Positions 56,540 to 64,000 of a DNA stretch of 64,000 bases are shown one piece after another (the first letter of the stretch is position 1; every line of letters starts with the position of its first letter). The stretch is taken from the NCBI RefSeq assembly GCF_019972155.1, contig NZ_BOVL01000026.1, forward strand, positions 322,634 to 386,633, in the 5' to 3' direction. The DNA comes from Bradyrhizobium sp. RD5-C2 (lineage in GTDB: Bacteria; Pseudomonadota; Alphaproteobacteria; Rhizobiales; Xanthobacteraceae). The notes beneath the pieces are model-generated. The model was not told the origin of the DNA and made no database searches. It was given only the letters and a program-made list of their open reading frames with translations. The position numbers and the translations under genes were made by a program.

Positions 56540-58261
56540 ATGCTTCGTCGATCTAGCTGGATCTGGCTCTCTATCGTCGGCGCGATCATCGTTGCTAGCG
56601 GGGCAAGGGCCGACGATGCCGTCGTGCGAAGCTTTGCCGGCGGTTCGGCTGCATCCATGGTCGGGATCGTCCCGGCCGGCCAAGACGTCGAACTCGCAGG
56701 CCCGCAAGCGCTCAGCGCGGACGGACAGGGAAACCTGTTTGTGCTTGATCAGATCAACGGCCGCATTCTGCAGTTCGACCCTAAGCAGCCGAACGCGGCT
56801 CCTGACATCCTAAAGATGCCAAGGGATGTCCAGCCCACCGACCTCGTCGTTCGCAATGACGACATCATGGTTTGGGACGGCGGCGTGAGGATGCTGAAGG
56901 CAGCACCAGGACAGTCCACCCGCGGGCTGGGCGGGGACGTGATTCAGCTGGAGGAGGTCTCATCTCGCGGAACGGACGACCAGGTCGCCATTTCGGCTTT
57001 CGCACAGATGGGCTCGCAGGCGTTGAGCAGCCCGACCGACTTGCTCGATCAGAATACGCGTGCGGCTATTGTGAGGACGACGCGGCAGCCCGACCGGCAG
57101 TATATCGCCTCGCGCAGCAAGGGATCGGTGATCGCCGATATCATTCCCGACAAAGGGAATAACAGCGTTCGGGTGGAAATCCAGACCATGGTCTCCAACG
57201 AGACCATAGGTCAGCTTGGCCTGCGTGTCCGCAACCAGCTCGGCACCGTGGAGTTTCTTGAGATCGATAACAGTGACCGCTTCTACGTGCTCGCCGAGGA
57301 CATTCCTCCATCGGGCAAGAATGCCTCCACATTCGTGGCGCGATATGCCGCGAACGGACGCCTTGAGGGTATCTACGAGTTGCCACTCGAGAACACGCCC
57401 GTGACCCGGCGGTTCGTCACCATCTCGGGCGACGGCGATGTCTATTTTCTGCGCACCAAGCCGGAAGGTGTCGAGGTGGTTGGTGTCGGTTTCCGGCCGC
57501 TGGTAAAAGTGTCCGTCATTGACGTCAGGCCGTCGCGCACGGCGGCCGCGCCGGCGGCGCAGCCGGATTTCAAGTTCAATGCAACCGTCGCCGTGCGACC
57601 GTCCAATCGCCAGCAGGCGATCGAGACGGCCTTCGCCTTTGAGGGCATTCAGTGGAAGCTGACCCCGGCGAACTACGGCAGCGATCCCGACAGCCAGTGC
57701 TCCGGTTTCAGTCGGGTTCGCCGGCCATGGTATCTGCAGGGCAAGGTAAATCAGGAAGTGCGGGGCGTGCCCTATTGCTGGGGTTGCCATGGTTCGCTCG
57801 CGAATTTCCGGCAGCGGATCGAAAGCGGGACGCTTGCGGGCAATGTCTGCACCCGCAACGAGCCGCGGCCGGACGTGGCGGGCGTCGACTGCTCGGCGTT
57901 CGTCAGCGCCACATGGGGACTTTCCGTCCACTACACGACCGCCGCCATCCCCGCGATCGCCGCACCCGTGACCAACCCCTGGGACCTCAAGCCTGGCGAC
58001 GCCCTGAACAAGCCGGGTTCCCACGTGATGTTGTTCCTGCGGTTCACGCCGGATCGCAAGGCGGAGGTCATGGAATCCTCGACGGGTGGCTGCAACGGCA
58101 GGGTCTGCCGCAACGTCTATCCGCTCGCAAGCCTGCTCGCGCGCGGTTACGTTCCGGTCCGTTTTCGCGCGTTCGCAGATGATCAGACCGCTGTTTCCGC
58201 AAACGCCTATCAGGAGACTGAGGCGCCGACGGGCCGCAAGACGGCGAACAAGCGGCGCTGA
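56540..58261 (+). CDS. Secreted beta-propeller plus NlpC/P60-like hydrolase
   Basis: This 573-residue protein has a signal peptide (LSIVGAIIVASGARA). The N-terminal half has propeller-type blades (GPQALSADGQGNLFVLDQIN, YFLRTKPEGVEVVG). The C-terminal third has VPYCWGCHG and VDCSAFVSATWGL with Cys451 followed by PGSHVMLFLRF with His495, the Cys-His order of NlpC/P60 peptidoglycan peptidases. It probably acts on the cell wall or an amide-bond substrate in the periplasm. It lies on the far side of ppkA beside the caspase genes, divergent from the small protein at 56384. Confidence 0.78.
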   Translation: MLRRSSWIWLSIVGAIIVASGARADDAVVRSFAGGSAASMVGIVPAGQDVELAGPQALSADGQGNLFVLDQINGRILQFDPKQPNAAPDILKMPRDVQPTDLVVRNDDIMVWDGGVRMLKAAPGQSTRGLGGDVIQLEEVSSRGTDDQVAISAFAQMGSQALSSPTDLLDQNTRAAIVRTTRQPDRQYIASRSKGSVIADIIPDKGNNSVRVEIQTMVSNETIGQLGLRVRNQLGTVEFLEIDNSDRFYVLAEDIPPSGKNASTFVARYAANGRLEGIYELPLENTPVTRRFVTISGDGDVYFLRTKPEGVEVVGVGFRPLVKVSVIDVRPSRTAAAPAAQPDFKFNATVAVRPSNRQQAIETAFAFEGIQWKLTPANYGSDPDSQCSGFSRVRRPWYLQGKVNQEVRGVPYCWGCHGSLANFRQRIESGTLAGNVCTRNEPRPDVAGVDCSAFVSATWGLSVHYTTAAIPAIAAPVTNPWDLKPGDALNKPGSHVMLFLRFTPDRKAEVMESSTGGCNGRVCRNVYPLASLLARGYVPVRFRAFADDQTAVSANAYQETEAPTGRKTANKRR

Positions 58262-58380
58262 ACCTGTGGTCGCCCTAAGGCTACAGATGAACATGGATCA
58301 CCGCCTGTGTGCTGGTTTCTGAAGGTCCGGACGGCATCCTGCCGCTCTCCCACGCCGATGCGGTTCCAGGGCGGACCTGC

Positions 58381-60180
58381 ATGATATCGAGGTGGATCAC
58401 GATGCGAAGGCTCAGGGGCTTTGATCAAAGGGCCGGTTGGCTGTGTGCAGCCATCCTGCTCGCAGCGTTGATCGGCCTGCCACTCCAGCGCGCACACGCG
58501 GCGGGTGAACTGTCGATAAGCAATCCCGACGGTGCGGCTCTTCGGGCGCTCGTTATCGGCATCGACGACTACCAGCATGTACGCAAATTAAAGGGCGCGG
58601 TCGCCGACGCCAATGACATCGTGTCCAGCCTGAGGGCCATGGGCGTCAGCGATGTGGTTGAACTGACCAATGCACAGGCGGATCGGGCAAGCGTGCTGCG
58701 TGAGATCAGCTCACTCGTAGAGCGGACAAAGAGCAACGATCTCGTCTTCCTGTCTATCGCAGGTCACGGCACGCAGGAGCCGGAGCGCGTCAAGGGCTCC
58801 GAACCGGACGGAATGGAGAACGTGTTCCTGCTGCCCGAATTCGCGACCACTCCGGCCGGATCGGTCGAGCGCATTCTGGGAAGCGAATTCAACCATTTCA
58901 TCCGGCAGTTCGAATTGCGTGGCGCGAAAGTGATCTTCGTCGCGGATACCTGCCACGGCGGTGGAATGGTGCGGGACATCGATCCGCGTGCGGCAGAGAT
59001 GAGCTTTCGACAGGTGCCGCGCTACACGCTCCTGGTTGATGAATTGAAGCCGGTGTCGAGCAGCGACGACCCGAAGTCCGAACTCGATCTCGACCACACT
59101 GCATTCATTGCCGCCGTCGATCGAAACACCAAGGCTCCGGAAGTGCGGATCCCCGGGATCGATGGCCTGCGCGGCGCACTGAGTTATGCCGTCGCGCGGG
59201 CAGTGGAGGGCAATGCGGACATCAATCATGATGGCAAAGTGACGCTGAAGGAGCTTTTCAGCAATGTTCGGCAGGTGGTCTATCAACTGTCCGACCAACG
59301 CCAGAACATCGTGACGGTATCGTCGCCGACACAGAGGCCGGAAACCGACGTCGCCTTCGAATTGACGCGCGGCGTGGTACTGATCCAGGGGGCGGCCGCG
59401 AGAGCTGCCTCCGGTCAGGCTGCTACCGTCACGCCCGTCGACAAACAAACCTCCGCGCCGCCGGCCGTTACGGCCACGTCACAAACCGCTCCAACCGGCG
59501 TCGCCGCGGCCAGTCCGGCCGCGCCGAGCGCCGCGCTGCCGCCCTTCCGCCTTACCACGCCGATCCGTTTGGCGGCGCTTGACGGCAAGATGAACTATTT
59601 CGCCAGCGTCAAGCCGCAGGATGCCAGTGTGCAGGCCGTTCAACCGACCGATAATCCCGACTTGATCTGGGACCCCGTGTCGCATGACGTAATCGCGTGG
59701 GGCGATGTAGTCGCCTATGGTGTTGACGTTGCCGGCTTGACGACGGTAGTCAACCGAACTGCAGCCATTCGGGAGCTTAAGCGCATGGCGACGCAGTCGC
59801 CGCAAGTGATGCGCATTTGGCCGGATGATCGTCAGCAGCGCAGCGGACAGACCGTCGAGGTCGAATTGTCCGACGTCGGTTCACGAGCGGTGCTGCTGTT
59901 CAACGTGTCCGGCGACGGAACTATCCAAATGCTGTATCCGGTGGGTTCTGACGCCGCACTGGCGCGATCGGCAAATCTGCGGCTGCCTCTCCGGGTGGGC
60001 GAGCCGTTCGGTGCCGAGCAGATTGTTGCTGTGACTTCGCAGCAGCGAATGGTCGATCTGGAGACGGTCCTGATGCAGCTCAACCGCCGTCGTGCCTCGG
60101 GGCAGATGATCAAGAGTCTGGAGCGCTATCTGCCGGCGGACGCGCGGATCGCGTCTATCGGCTTTTTCAGCGTTCCCTGA
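58381..60180 (+). CDS. Caspase-fold (metacaspase-like) secreted protein with DUF4384-like C-terminus
   Basis: This 599-residue protein has a signal peptide ending near AHAAG. The caspase p20 domain shows LRALVIGIDDY, the catalytic His in SIAGHGTQEP (H129) and Cys in VADTCHGGGM (C191). A Pro/Ala-rich linker at about 340-400 leads to a C-terminal domain with TVEVELSDVGSRAVLLFNV and GTIQMLYPVGSDA, in the style of DUF4384. Bacterial caspase-like proteins mostly act in stress, toxin or death pathways. A DUF4384 gene follows after 20 bp in the same operon. Confidence 0.85.
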   Translation: MISRWITMRRLRGFDQRAGWLCAAILLAALIGLPLQRAHAAGELSISNPDGAALRALVIGIDDYQHVRKLKGAVADANDIVSSLRAMGVSDVVELTNAQADRASVLREISSLVERTKSNDLVFLSIAGHGTQEPERVKGSEPDGMENVFLLPEFATTPAGSVERILGSEFNHFIRQFELRGAKVIFVADTCHGGGMVRDIDPRAAEMSFRQVPRYTLLVDELKPVSSSDDPKSELDLDHTAFIAAVDRNTKAPEVRIPGIDGLRGALSYAVARAVEGNADINHDGKVTLKELFSNVRQVVYQLSDQRQNIVTVSSPTQRPETDVAFELTRGVVLIQGAAARAASGQAATVTPVDKQTSAPPAVTATSQTAPTGVAAASPAAPSAALPPFRLTTPIRLAALDGKMNYFASVKPQDASVQAVQPTDNPDLIWDPVSHDVIAWGDVVAYGVDVAGLTTVVNRTAAIRELKRMATQSPQVMRIWPDDRQQRSGQTVEVELSDVGSRAVLLFNVSGDGTIQMLYPVGSDAALARSANLRLPLRVGEPFGAEQIVAVTSQQRMVDLETVLMQLNRRRASGQMIKSLERYLPADARIASIGFFSVP

Positions 60181-60200
60181 CAATACTGTGACTGCAGGTC

Positions 60201-60845
60201 ATGTCGTCAGCGAAGCTGGTTTTCCAGAAGCAATCATGGCTCGCGCTGGTACTCTCGCTGGCGGGAAGCGGCATAGCGGGCGCCGCGCCGCTGCCATCGA
60301 TATTTCCATCTTCCGCGAGAGATACTCAATTGCTCTGGCATGTACAGGCCCTCCGGGGCCCGGCAAACGCGGCCAGCGTTTTGCTTGAAATCCTACCGGG
60401 TCCAACCGTTAACATTGGCGGCAAGGTGTCGTTCGGCGTAACCGCCAAAAGGCCTGGCTATCTGATGCTGGTGGATGTTGATGCGCAAGGCCGGATGTCA
60501 CAGATCTTTCCGACCGCCGAGCTATTGGCACAGTCGGTCGAACGCGAAATGAATCTTGTGAGACCTGGTGTCCAATTCATTGTTCCGACTCGTGCGGCAC
60601 AGCAACTTGGATTTGAGTATGTCGTCGCGCCGCCCGCCGGGTCCGCTGTGATCGTTGCGATCCTGAGCGAGCGACGCGTGGAATTGCTTGATTTGCCAGA
60701 TGTTCAGCGCAAGCTTCAGGGGCCGGCCGATACGCTGAGCTATCTGTCGGATTGGACCAGTCAGCTGCGTGTGCCGGACAGCGGAAGCGGAAAACTGGTA
60801 ACGAACAATTGGTCGTTCGACATCAAATCATACTCTATCAAGTAG
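60201..60845 (+). CDS. DUF4384 domain secreted protein
   Basis: This 214-residue protein has a signal peptide (ALVLSLAGSGIAGAAPLPS) and a DUF4384 domain: IGGKVSFGVTAKRPGYLMLV, VDAQGRMSQIFPTAELLA and PPAGSAVIVAILSE. DUF4384 is repeatedly found with caspase-like and kinase proteins, where it may bind peptide or sense envelope state. It lies 20 bp after the caspase gene, so the two are very likely one operon. The function is unknown. Confidence 0.85.
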   Translation: MSSAKLVFQKQSWLALVLSLAGSGIAGAAPLPSIFPSSARDTQLLWHVQALRGPANAASVLLEILPGPTVNIGGKVSFGVTAKRPGYLMLVDVDAQGRMSQIFPTAELLAQSVEREMNLVRPGVQFIVPTRAAQQLGFEYVVAPPAGSAVIVAILSERRVELLDLPDVQRKLQGPADTLSYLSDWTSQLRVPDSGSGKLVTNNWSFDIKSYSIK

Positions 60846-61044
60846 CTAAACGGTTGAGACGATACGGCTTACTCGGGCGATTGAGTAAACCGTCCCACGC
60901 AATCATGTGATGAACATTCTTGTGGCCGAGCTGGTGTTCGGCTCCTTGCCGTGCGGGGCCCTGCGGTTTGGTTCCGTTGCCGCCAGCATTCTCAATTGCG
61001 GAGGAGACGGCGGGTCTCGAGAGAGCGCCGCCGTGCACGTTGTC

Positions 61045-62889
61045 CTAGTTGCAGACCTCGACATTGCCGGTACCGCCGCCGGGACCTCCGCCGCCACGGT
61101 AATCGAGGTGACACCCATGACGGACCGGGCGGCATAGATAAGCATCACACACGATCTGGCCGCTGCCACCAGCGGGCCTGGTAGTCGCTTGCTTTCGCTT
61201 GGGGAAATCGGCTTGCGGCTCCGAGATATCGCGTACCGGACGATCCGCGCGCGACGGGCGCTCGTCCATGTTGCGCTTCGCCAGCGGCTTCTTTCCGCGG
61301 CGCTTCTCGCATTCGTTATCGTCGTTCAGAAACGAGCCTTCGGCACAAGTGACCTTGCGGCACTGATCGCCGTCCGCTTTGTATCCGTGCTCGCAGATCA
61401 ACGGGCAAACCCGGGCCGGTTTCAGCTTGATTGCATCGAGCGCATCGAGGCTTGCGAGTTTGACGTCAAATTTGGTCCCGGCGTGCCGGTTGAACAGGCT
61501 CAGGGAGCGACGCGATGCGGCGTTCCATTCACCGTCGATGGAGCCCGTGAAACACCCAACCCGGCTCAATTCGCTCTGGACCGATTTGGCAAGATCCTCC
61601 TGCGGCGGCGCCGTGTTCAAGGCGGCAACCTTCGTGCCCTCGCTATTCGGGGATAGGACAGCGGGTGCAGGATTGTCCGGCTTGGCACCGTCGGGGACGG
61701 CTTCATTAGCGGAAAGCATGGCAACCGTTGACGATTGGGATGCAGTTCGATTCCGTTCAGCCTCAGCAGCTTGTTCCTGCGCTGCCAGCTTTGTTCTTTC
61801 TGCCGCGATACGGGCATCTTCCGCGGCCTTGAAATCTGCGGCTGCCTTGTCCTGCACGGCCGGCTGAGCACCTTGGGATGCAAGTCGAGCTTTCTGCTGC
61901 TCCGCTTCCTGCGATTTCCGGGTCGCGGCAATGCGCGCGTCCTCCGCGTCGATCTGGTTGAGCTGAAGCTTGGCCAGGTTTGCGTAATAGCCATCTGGAT
62001 GCTGGGCGAGGAACGCGCTCATAGCGGCCTTGTTGCCGAGTTGCAGAGCCAATTCGTAGTCGCGACGAATTTCCGACGAGGCGCTGACCGGCGGCGGCAC
62101 CTGCTCCTCTGCTTTTGGTACGAGCGCTACGTCGTCGCCCCCAAGCGAGCCGTAAACGTAAGGTTCCTGTCGGTTGCCTGTAGCTTGCAAGACATCATCC
62201 CGGACGAAGCCGAAAGCCCTGCGCAAGTCCAGTCCAGGCTTTGCGATATATTTAACTAGCGCCGTCGCGTAAGGACTGTTCTTGCTGTTGCCATCGAGTG
62301 CGGTCAGTCCGGCTTTGGCCGCAAATGCGATCAGCGTATTGGATACCGCGGGTTCCACTCGGGCGAGCCCGCGGCTGATCGCGCGCGAAGCGACGGTTCG
62401 TTTCATCGTGTCGGCGAATGGATTGTTGCGACAAGCGTCAACGATCACGACGCGCAGCTGCCTCGCGGGCTCGATTGCTAGTAGGACGCGATCGAGCGAG
62501 AAGGCCTCGTCATAGATATCAGTGTCGCGTTCAAGTCTGGCATCCGTCGGAATAAGATAATTCGTCCCGTCGATCTCGATTCCGTGACCTGCATAATAGA
62601 CGATGGCGATGTCTGCATCGCGAGCTTGATCGGCGAAATCCCTCAGTGCCCGCCGCATGTCGCTCGAGGTCAGGTCGATACGAGATTCCACCAAATCGAA
62701 CCCGGCGTTCTTCAGTGTCGCGGCGATAGCGGTGGCATCATTGGCAGGATTCGGAAGTAAGGGCGCATTTTGATAGCTCGAATTTCCGACTACCAGAGCC
62801 ACCCGCTTCGTTGCCCACGCAGGGTGCGAAACCAGAAGAAGCGAAGCGGCAAGGAAAACAAAAGCTCTGAAGTGCGTGTACAAGCTCAT
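61045..62889 (-). CDS. Caspase-fold protein with peptidoglycan-binding-like and Cys-rich C-terminus
   Basis: This 614-residue protein has a signal peptide (FVFLAASLLLVSHPAWATK). The caspase domain is KRVALVVGNSSYQNAPLLPN, with His102 in YYAGHGIEID and Cys153 in VIVDACRNNPF. A long Glu/Ala/Lys-rich coiled coil follows (about 290-390), then a peptidoglycan-binding-like module (SELSRVGCFTGSIDGEWNAA) and a Cys-rich tail (VCPLICEHGY, QCRKVTCAEGSF, DNECEKR) ending Gly-rich. It faces the DUF4384 gene convergently. It is probably periplasmic and wall-attached. Confidence 0.85.
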   Translation of the reverse strand: MSLYTHFRAFVFLAASLLLVSHPAWATKRVALVVGNSSYQNAPLLPNPANDATAIAATLKNAGFDLVESRIDLTSSDMRRALRDFADQARDADIAIVYYAGHGIEIDGTNYLIPTDARLERDTDIYDEAFSLDRVLLAIEPARQLRVVIVDACRNNPFADTMKRTVASRAISRGLARVEPAVSNTLIAFAAKAGLTALDGNSKNSPYATALVKYIAKPGLDLRRAFGFVRDDVLQATGNRQEPYVYGSLGGDDVALVPKAEEQVPPPVSASSEIRRDYELALQLGNKAAMSAFLAQHPDGYYANLAKLQLNQIDAEDARIAATRKSQEAEQQKARLASQGAQPAVQDKAAADFKAAEDARIAAERTKLAAQEQAAEAERNRTASQSSTVAMLSANEAVPDGAKPDNPAPAVLSPNSEGTKVAALNTAPPQEDLAKSVQSELSRVGCFTGSIDGEWNAASRRSLSLFNRHAGTKFDVKLASLDALDAIKLKPARVCPLICEHGYKADGDQCRKVTCAEGSFLNDDNECEKRRGKKPLAKRNMDERPSRADRPVRDISEPQADFPKRKQATTRPAGGSGQIVCDAYLCRPVRHGCHLDYRGGGGPGGGTGNVEVCN

Positions 62890-63428
62890 GGCCACCGTCC
62901 AGAATCGCCCGAACCAGTTCAATCGAAGTTGGCCCCAGAGAAATGCGGCCGCGTTAAGCTCCGCGGGCGTCGGAAGGCCAACCTCAGCACAGGTACCAAT
63001 CTTAGGTTCAATCCATTCCTAGTATGGTCGTTCAGGGAGGCAAGCACGTTCAACCGCACACGGAAGAGTGTAAAGCCACGGACGGTTCGCCCGATGTGAT
63101 CTCGAAATAAGATATTGAAATAGCTATAGTTTATGTCGTTTCTTCATGTGGGGCTATGCTGGAGTCTGATCCGGTCACCAGTGAAGCTCCATCCCCTTGG
63201 TAGCGAAACCAAAATGTCATCACATCAGCAATAGACAGCGGAGCGGATCAACGTCGGTCTTGTCATATTCATACACGCGCTCTCGTCCGGCATGAACGGC
63301 CGACGTCTCTCGTACGCTGAGCGCGCAATTCTCGGCGCATCGAATCGACAAGCGCGACGCACATTTCTTGGAGATTGCGGCGGATTTGAATGGTTCCGCC
63401 ATCCGTGTCACATTGGCCCGTGCTGGCG
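62890..63428. other. Non-coding gap with AT-rich tract
   Basis: This 539-bp region between the caspase gene and the DUF1194 remnant shows no credible gene; the short frames are overlapping and without family features. An AT-rich segment at about 63106-63150 (ATATTGAAATAGCTATAGTTTATG) could be a promoter for a leftward or rightward transcript, or simply old sequence at the island edge. Confidence 0.4.
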
Positions 63429-63638
63429 ATGCGCTGGGCGATGTCAATCGGAGCTATCCTCATCGTCGGAGCTATTTCGGCGGGCGCGGCCGGACCGAGA
63501 AATCTCGGCTCTCAACAAAGCGATGGCGGCGGAACTTCCGTGTCGGTGGATCTCGAGCTTGTTATTGCTGTTGACGTTTCTTACTCGATGGACATGGACG
63601 AACTGGCCGTCCCGCGCGAAGGAAGCAACTCGTCCTGA
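63429..63638 (+). pseudogene. DUF1194 family protein, 5' fragment only
   Basis: From the ATG at 63429 the product has a signal peptide (MSIGAILIVGAISAGAAG) and then VDLELVIAVDVSYSMDMDEL, which is the beginning of the von Willebrand A-type DUF1194 domain with its metal-binding DxSxS motif. The frame is cut 16 codons after that motif, at the point where ribonuclease Z-like sequence begins, and stops at 63636. Normal family members are about 250 residues, so more than 70 percent is missing. Confidence 0.75.
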
Positions 63639-63742
63639 CACACATCTCCGGACGCTATCCGGATGAAGAGATCCTGGCGGAGGCATCGCGGGCCTTTCCA
63701 AATAGCCGCATTGCGACGGATTTCACAACCATTACCATCTAG
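63623..63742 (+). pseudogene. Ribonuclease Z-like protein, 3' fragment only
   Basis: In a frame different from the DUF1194 fragment the sequence reads KQLVLTHISGRYPDEEILAE and then ASRAFPNSRIATDFTTITI before a TAG at 63740. This matches the C-terminal end of ribonuclease Z / metallo-beta-lactamase-fold proteins, where the LTHxSxRY region lies. The catalytic domain and the start are absent. It is directly joined to the DUF1194 remnant and is therefore a deletion or rearrangement scar. Confidence 0.6.
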
Positions 63743-63751
63743 GCGATCCCT

Positions 63752-64000
63752 TTGAACAACATCGACTCCCCCGCTGCGAAAACCGCGATCCCGGCGACCA
63801 CCAGAGCGTTCAGGGTCGGCATCATCTCGGATACGCACGGCCTGTTGCGGCCGGAAGCGGCGCGTGCGCTGGCTGGCGTCGACCACATCATCCATGGCGG
63901 TGACATTGGTCAGGCCGGCATCATCACGGCGCTGCGTCGGATCGCGCCGGTCACGGCGATCAGGGGGAACGTCGACAACGGCGATTGGGCCGGCGGATAC
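63752..64000 (+). CDS. Metallophosphoesterase, YfcE-type (3' truncated)
   Basis: The frame begins with TTG at 63752 and runs off the window. The calcineurin-like metallophosphoesterase motifs are visible: VGIISDTHG (DxH), IIHGGDIG (GD) and IRGNVDNGD (GNxD). These bind two metal ions. It resembles the small YfcE/MJ0936 class of cytoplasmic phosphodiesterases. The TTG start is tentative because no better start is seen; the 5' part may have been affected by the scar just upstream. Confidence 0.8.
   Translation, partial: MNNIDSPAAKTAIPATTRAFRVGIISDTHGLLRPEAARALAGVDHIIHGGDIGQAGIITALRRIAPVTAIRGNVDNGDWAGGY

Noticed and set aside
56960..58294. 444-codon open frame on the minus strand
   Set aside because: It is antisense to the NlpC/P60-like gene and has no fold-like pattern.

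Overview
The window is a high-GC stretch from an alphaproteobacterium of the Bradyrhizobium / Rhodopseudomonas type. The evidence is the codon use, the protein style (formate dehydrogenase, DctPQM, the ExoD family, form-II CoxSLM), two interspersed repeats of a kind I recognise from Bradyrhizobium genomes, and an imp-type type VI secretion system (T6SS) without tssJ, as in other Rhizobiales. No taxonomic search could be run.

Region 1 (1-14.6 kb) is ordinary chromosome. It holds the end of a formate dehydrogenase alpha subunit, a secreted dienelactone hydrolase-like protein, solute-binding proteins, an ExoD-family membrane protein, a GMC oxidoreductase, a DUF4239-like membrane protein, a repeat-filled gap (9.72-10.75 kb), a complete TRAP transporter (dctP-dctQ-dctM) with another repeat inside the operon, and an LTXXQ-type periplasmic protein.

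Region 2 (14.7-23.6 kb) starts with tRNA-Lys(CTT) and an eroded tyrosine recombinase, a classic island boundary. Next come a form-II molybdenum hydroxylase (coxS-L-M order) with an unknown protein, an enoyl-CoA hydratase-like protein, a CaiB-type CoA transferase and two HxlR regulators. Two clear palindromic operators lie in front of the regulated units. This looks like a regulated catabolic module of unknown substrate.

Region 3 (23.6-63 kb) is the accessory core. A full T6SS occupies 30.7-55.0 kb. The leftward arm is tssA-B-C-hcp-E-F-G-clpV plus a methyltransferase. The rightward arm is vgrG-DUF6931-tagH(FHA)-tssK-tssL-tssM-tagF-pppA-ppkA, so it carries a complete phosphorylation switch. To the left (23.8-29.0 kb) are four unrelated predicted peptidases and one unknown protein: three HExxH zincins (one NleD/M91-like) and one papain-like cysteine protease with a peptidoglycan-binding-like N-terminus. 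To the right (55-63 kb), next to the kinase, are a DUF4424 protein, a propeller plus NlpC/P60-like secreted protein, two caspase-fold proteins and a DUF4384 protein. The kinase C-terminus, the first caspase and the DUF4384 protein appear to share a related extracytoplasmic module. A T6SS flanked by seven uncharacterised peptidase-like proteins is the most interesting content here.

Region 4 (63-64 kb) is a scar: the 5' end of a DUF1194 gene is joined to the 3' end of a ribonuclease Z-like gene, followed by a truncated metallophosphoesterase gene. This suggests the right edge of the T6SS-bearing segment formed by deletion or insertion.
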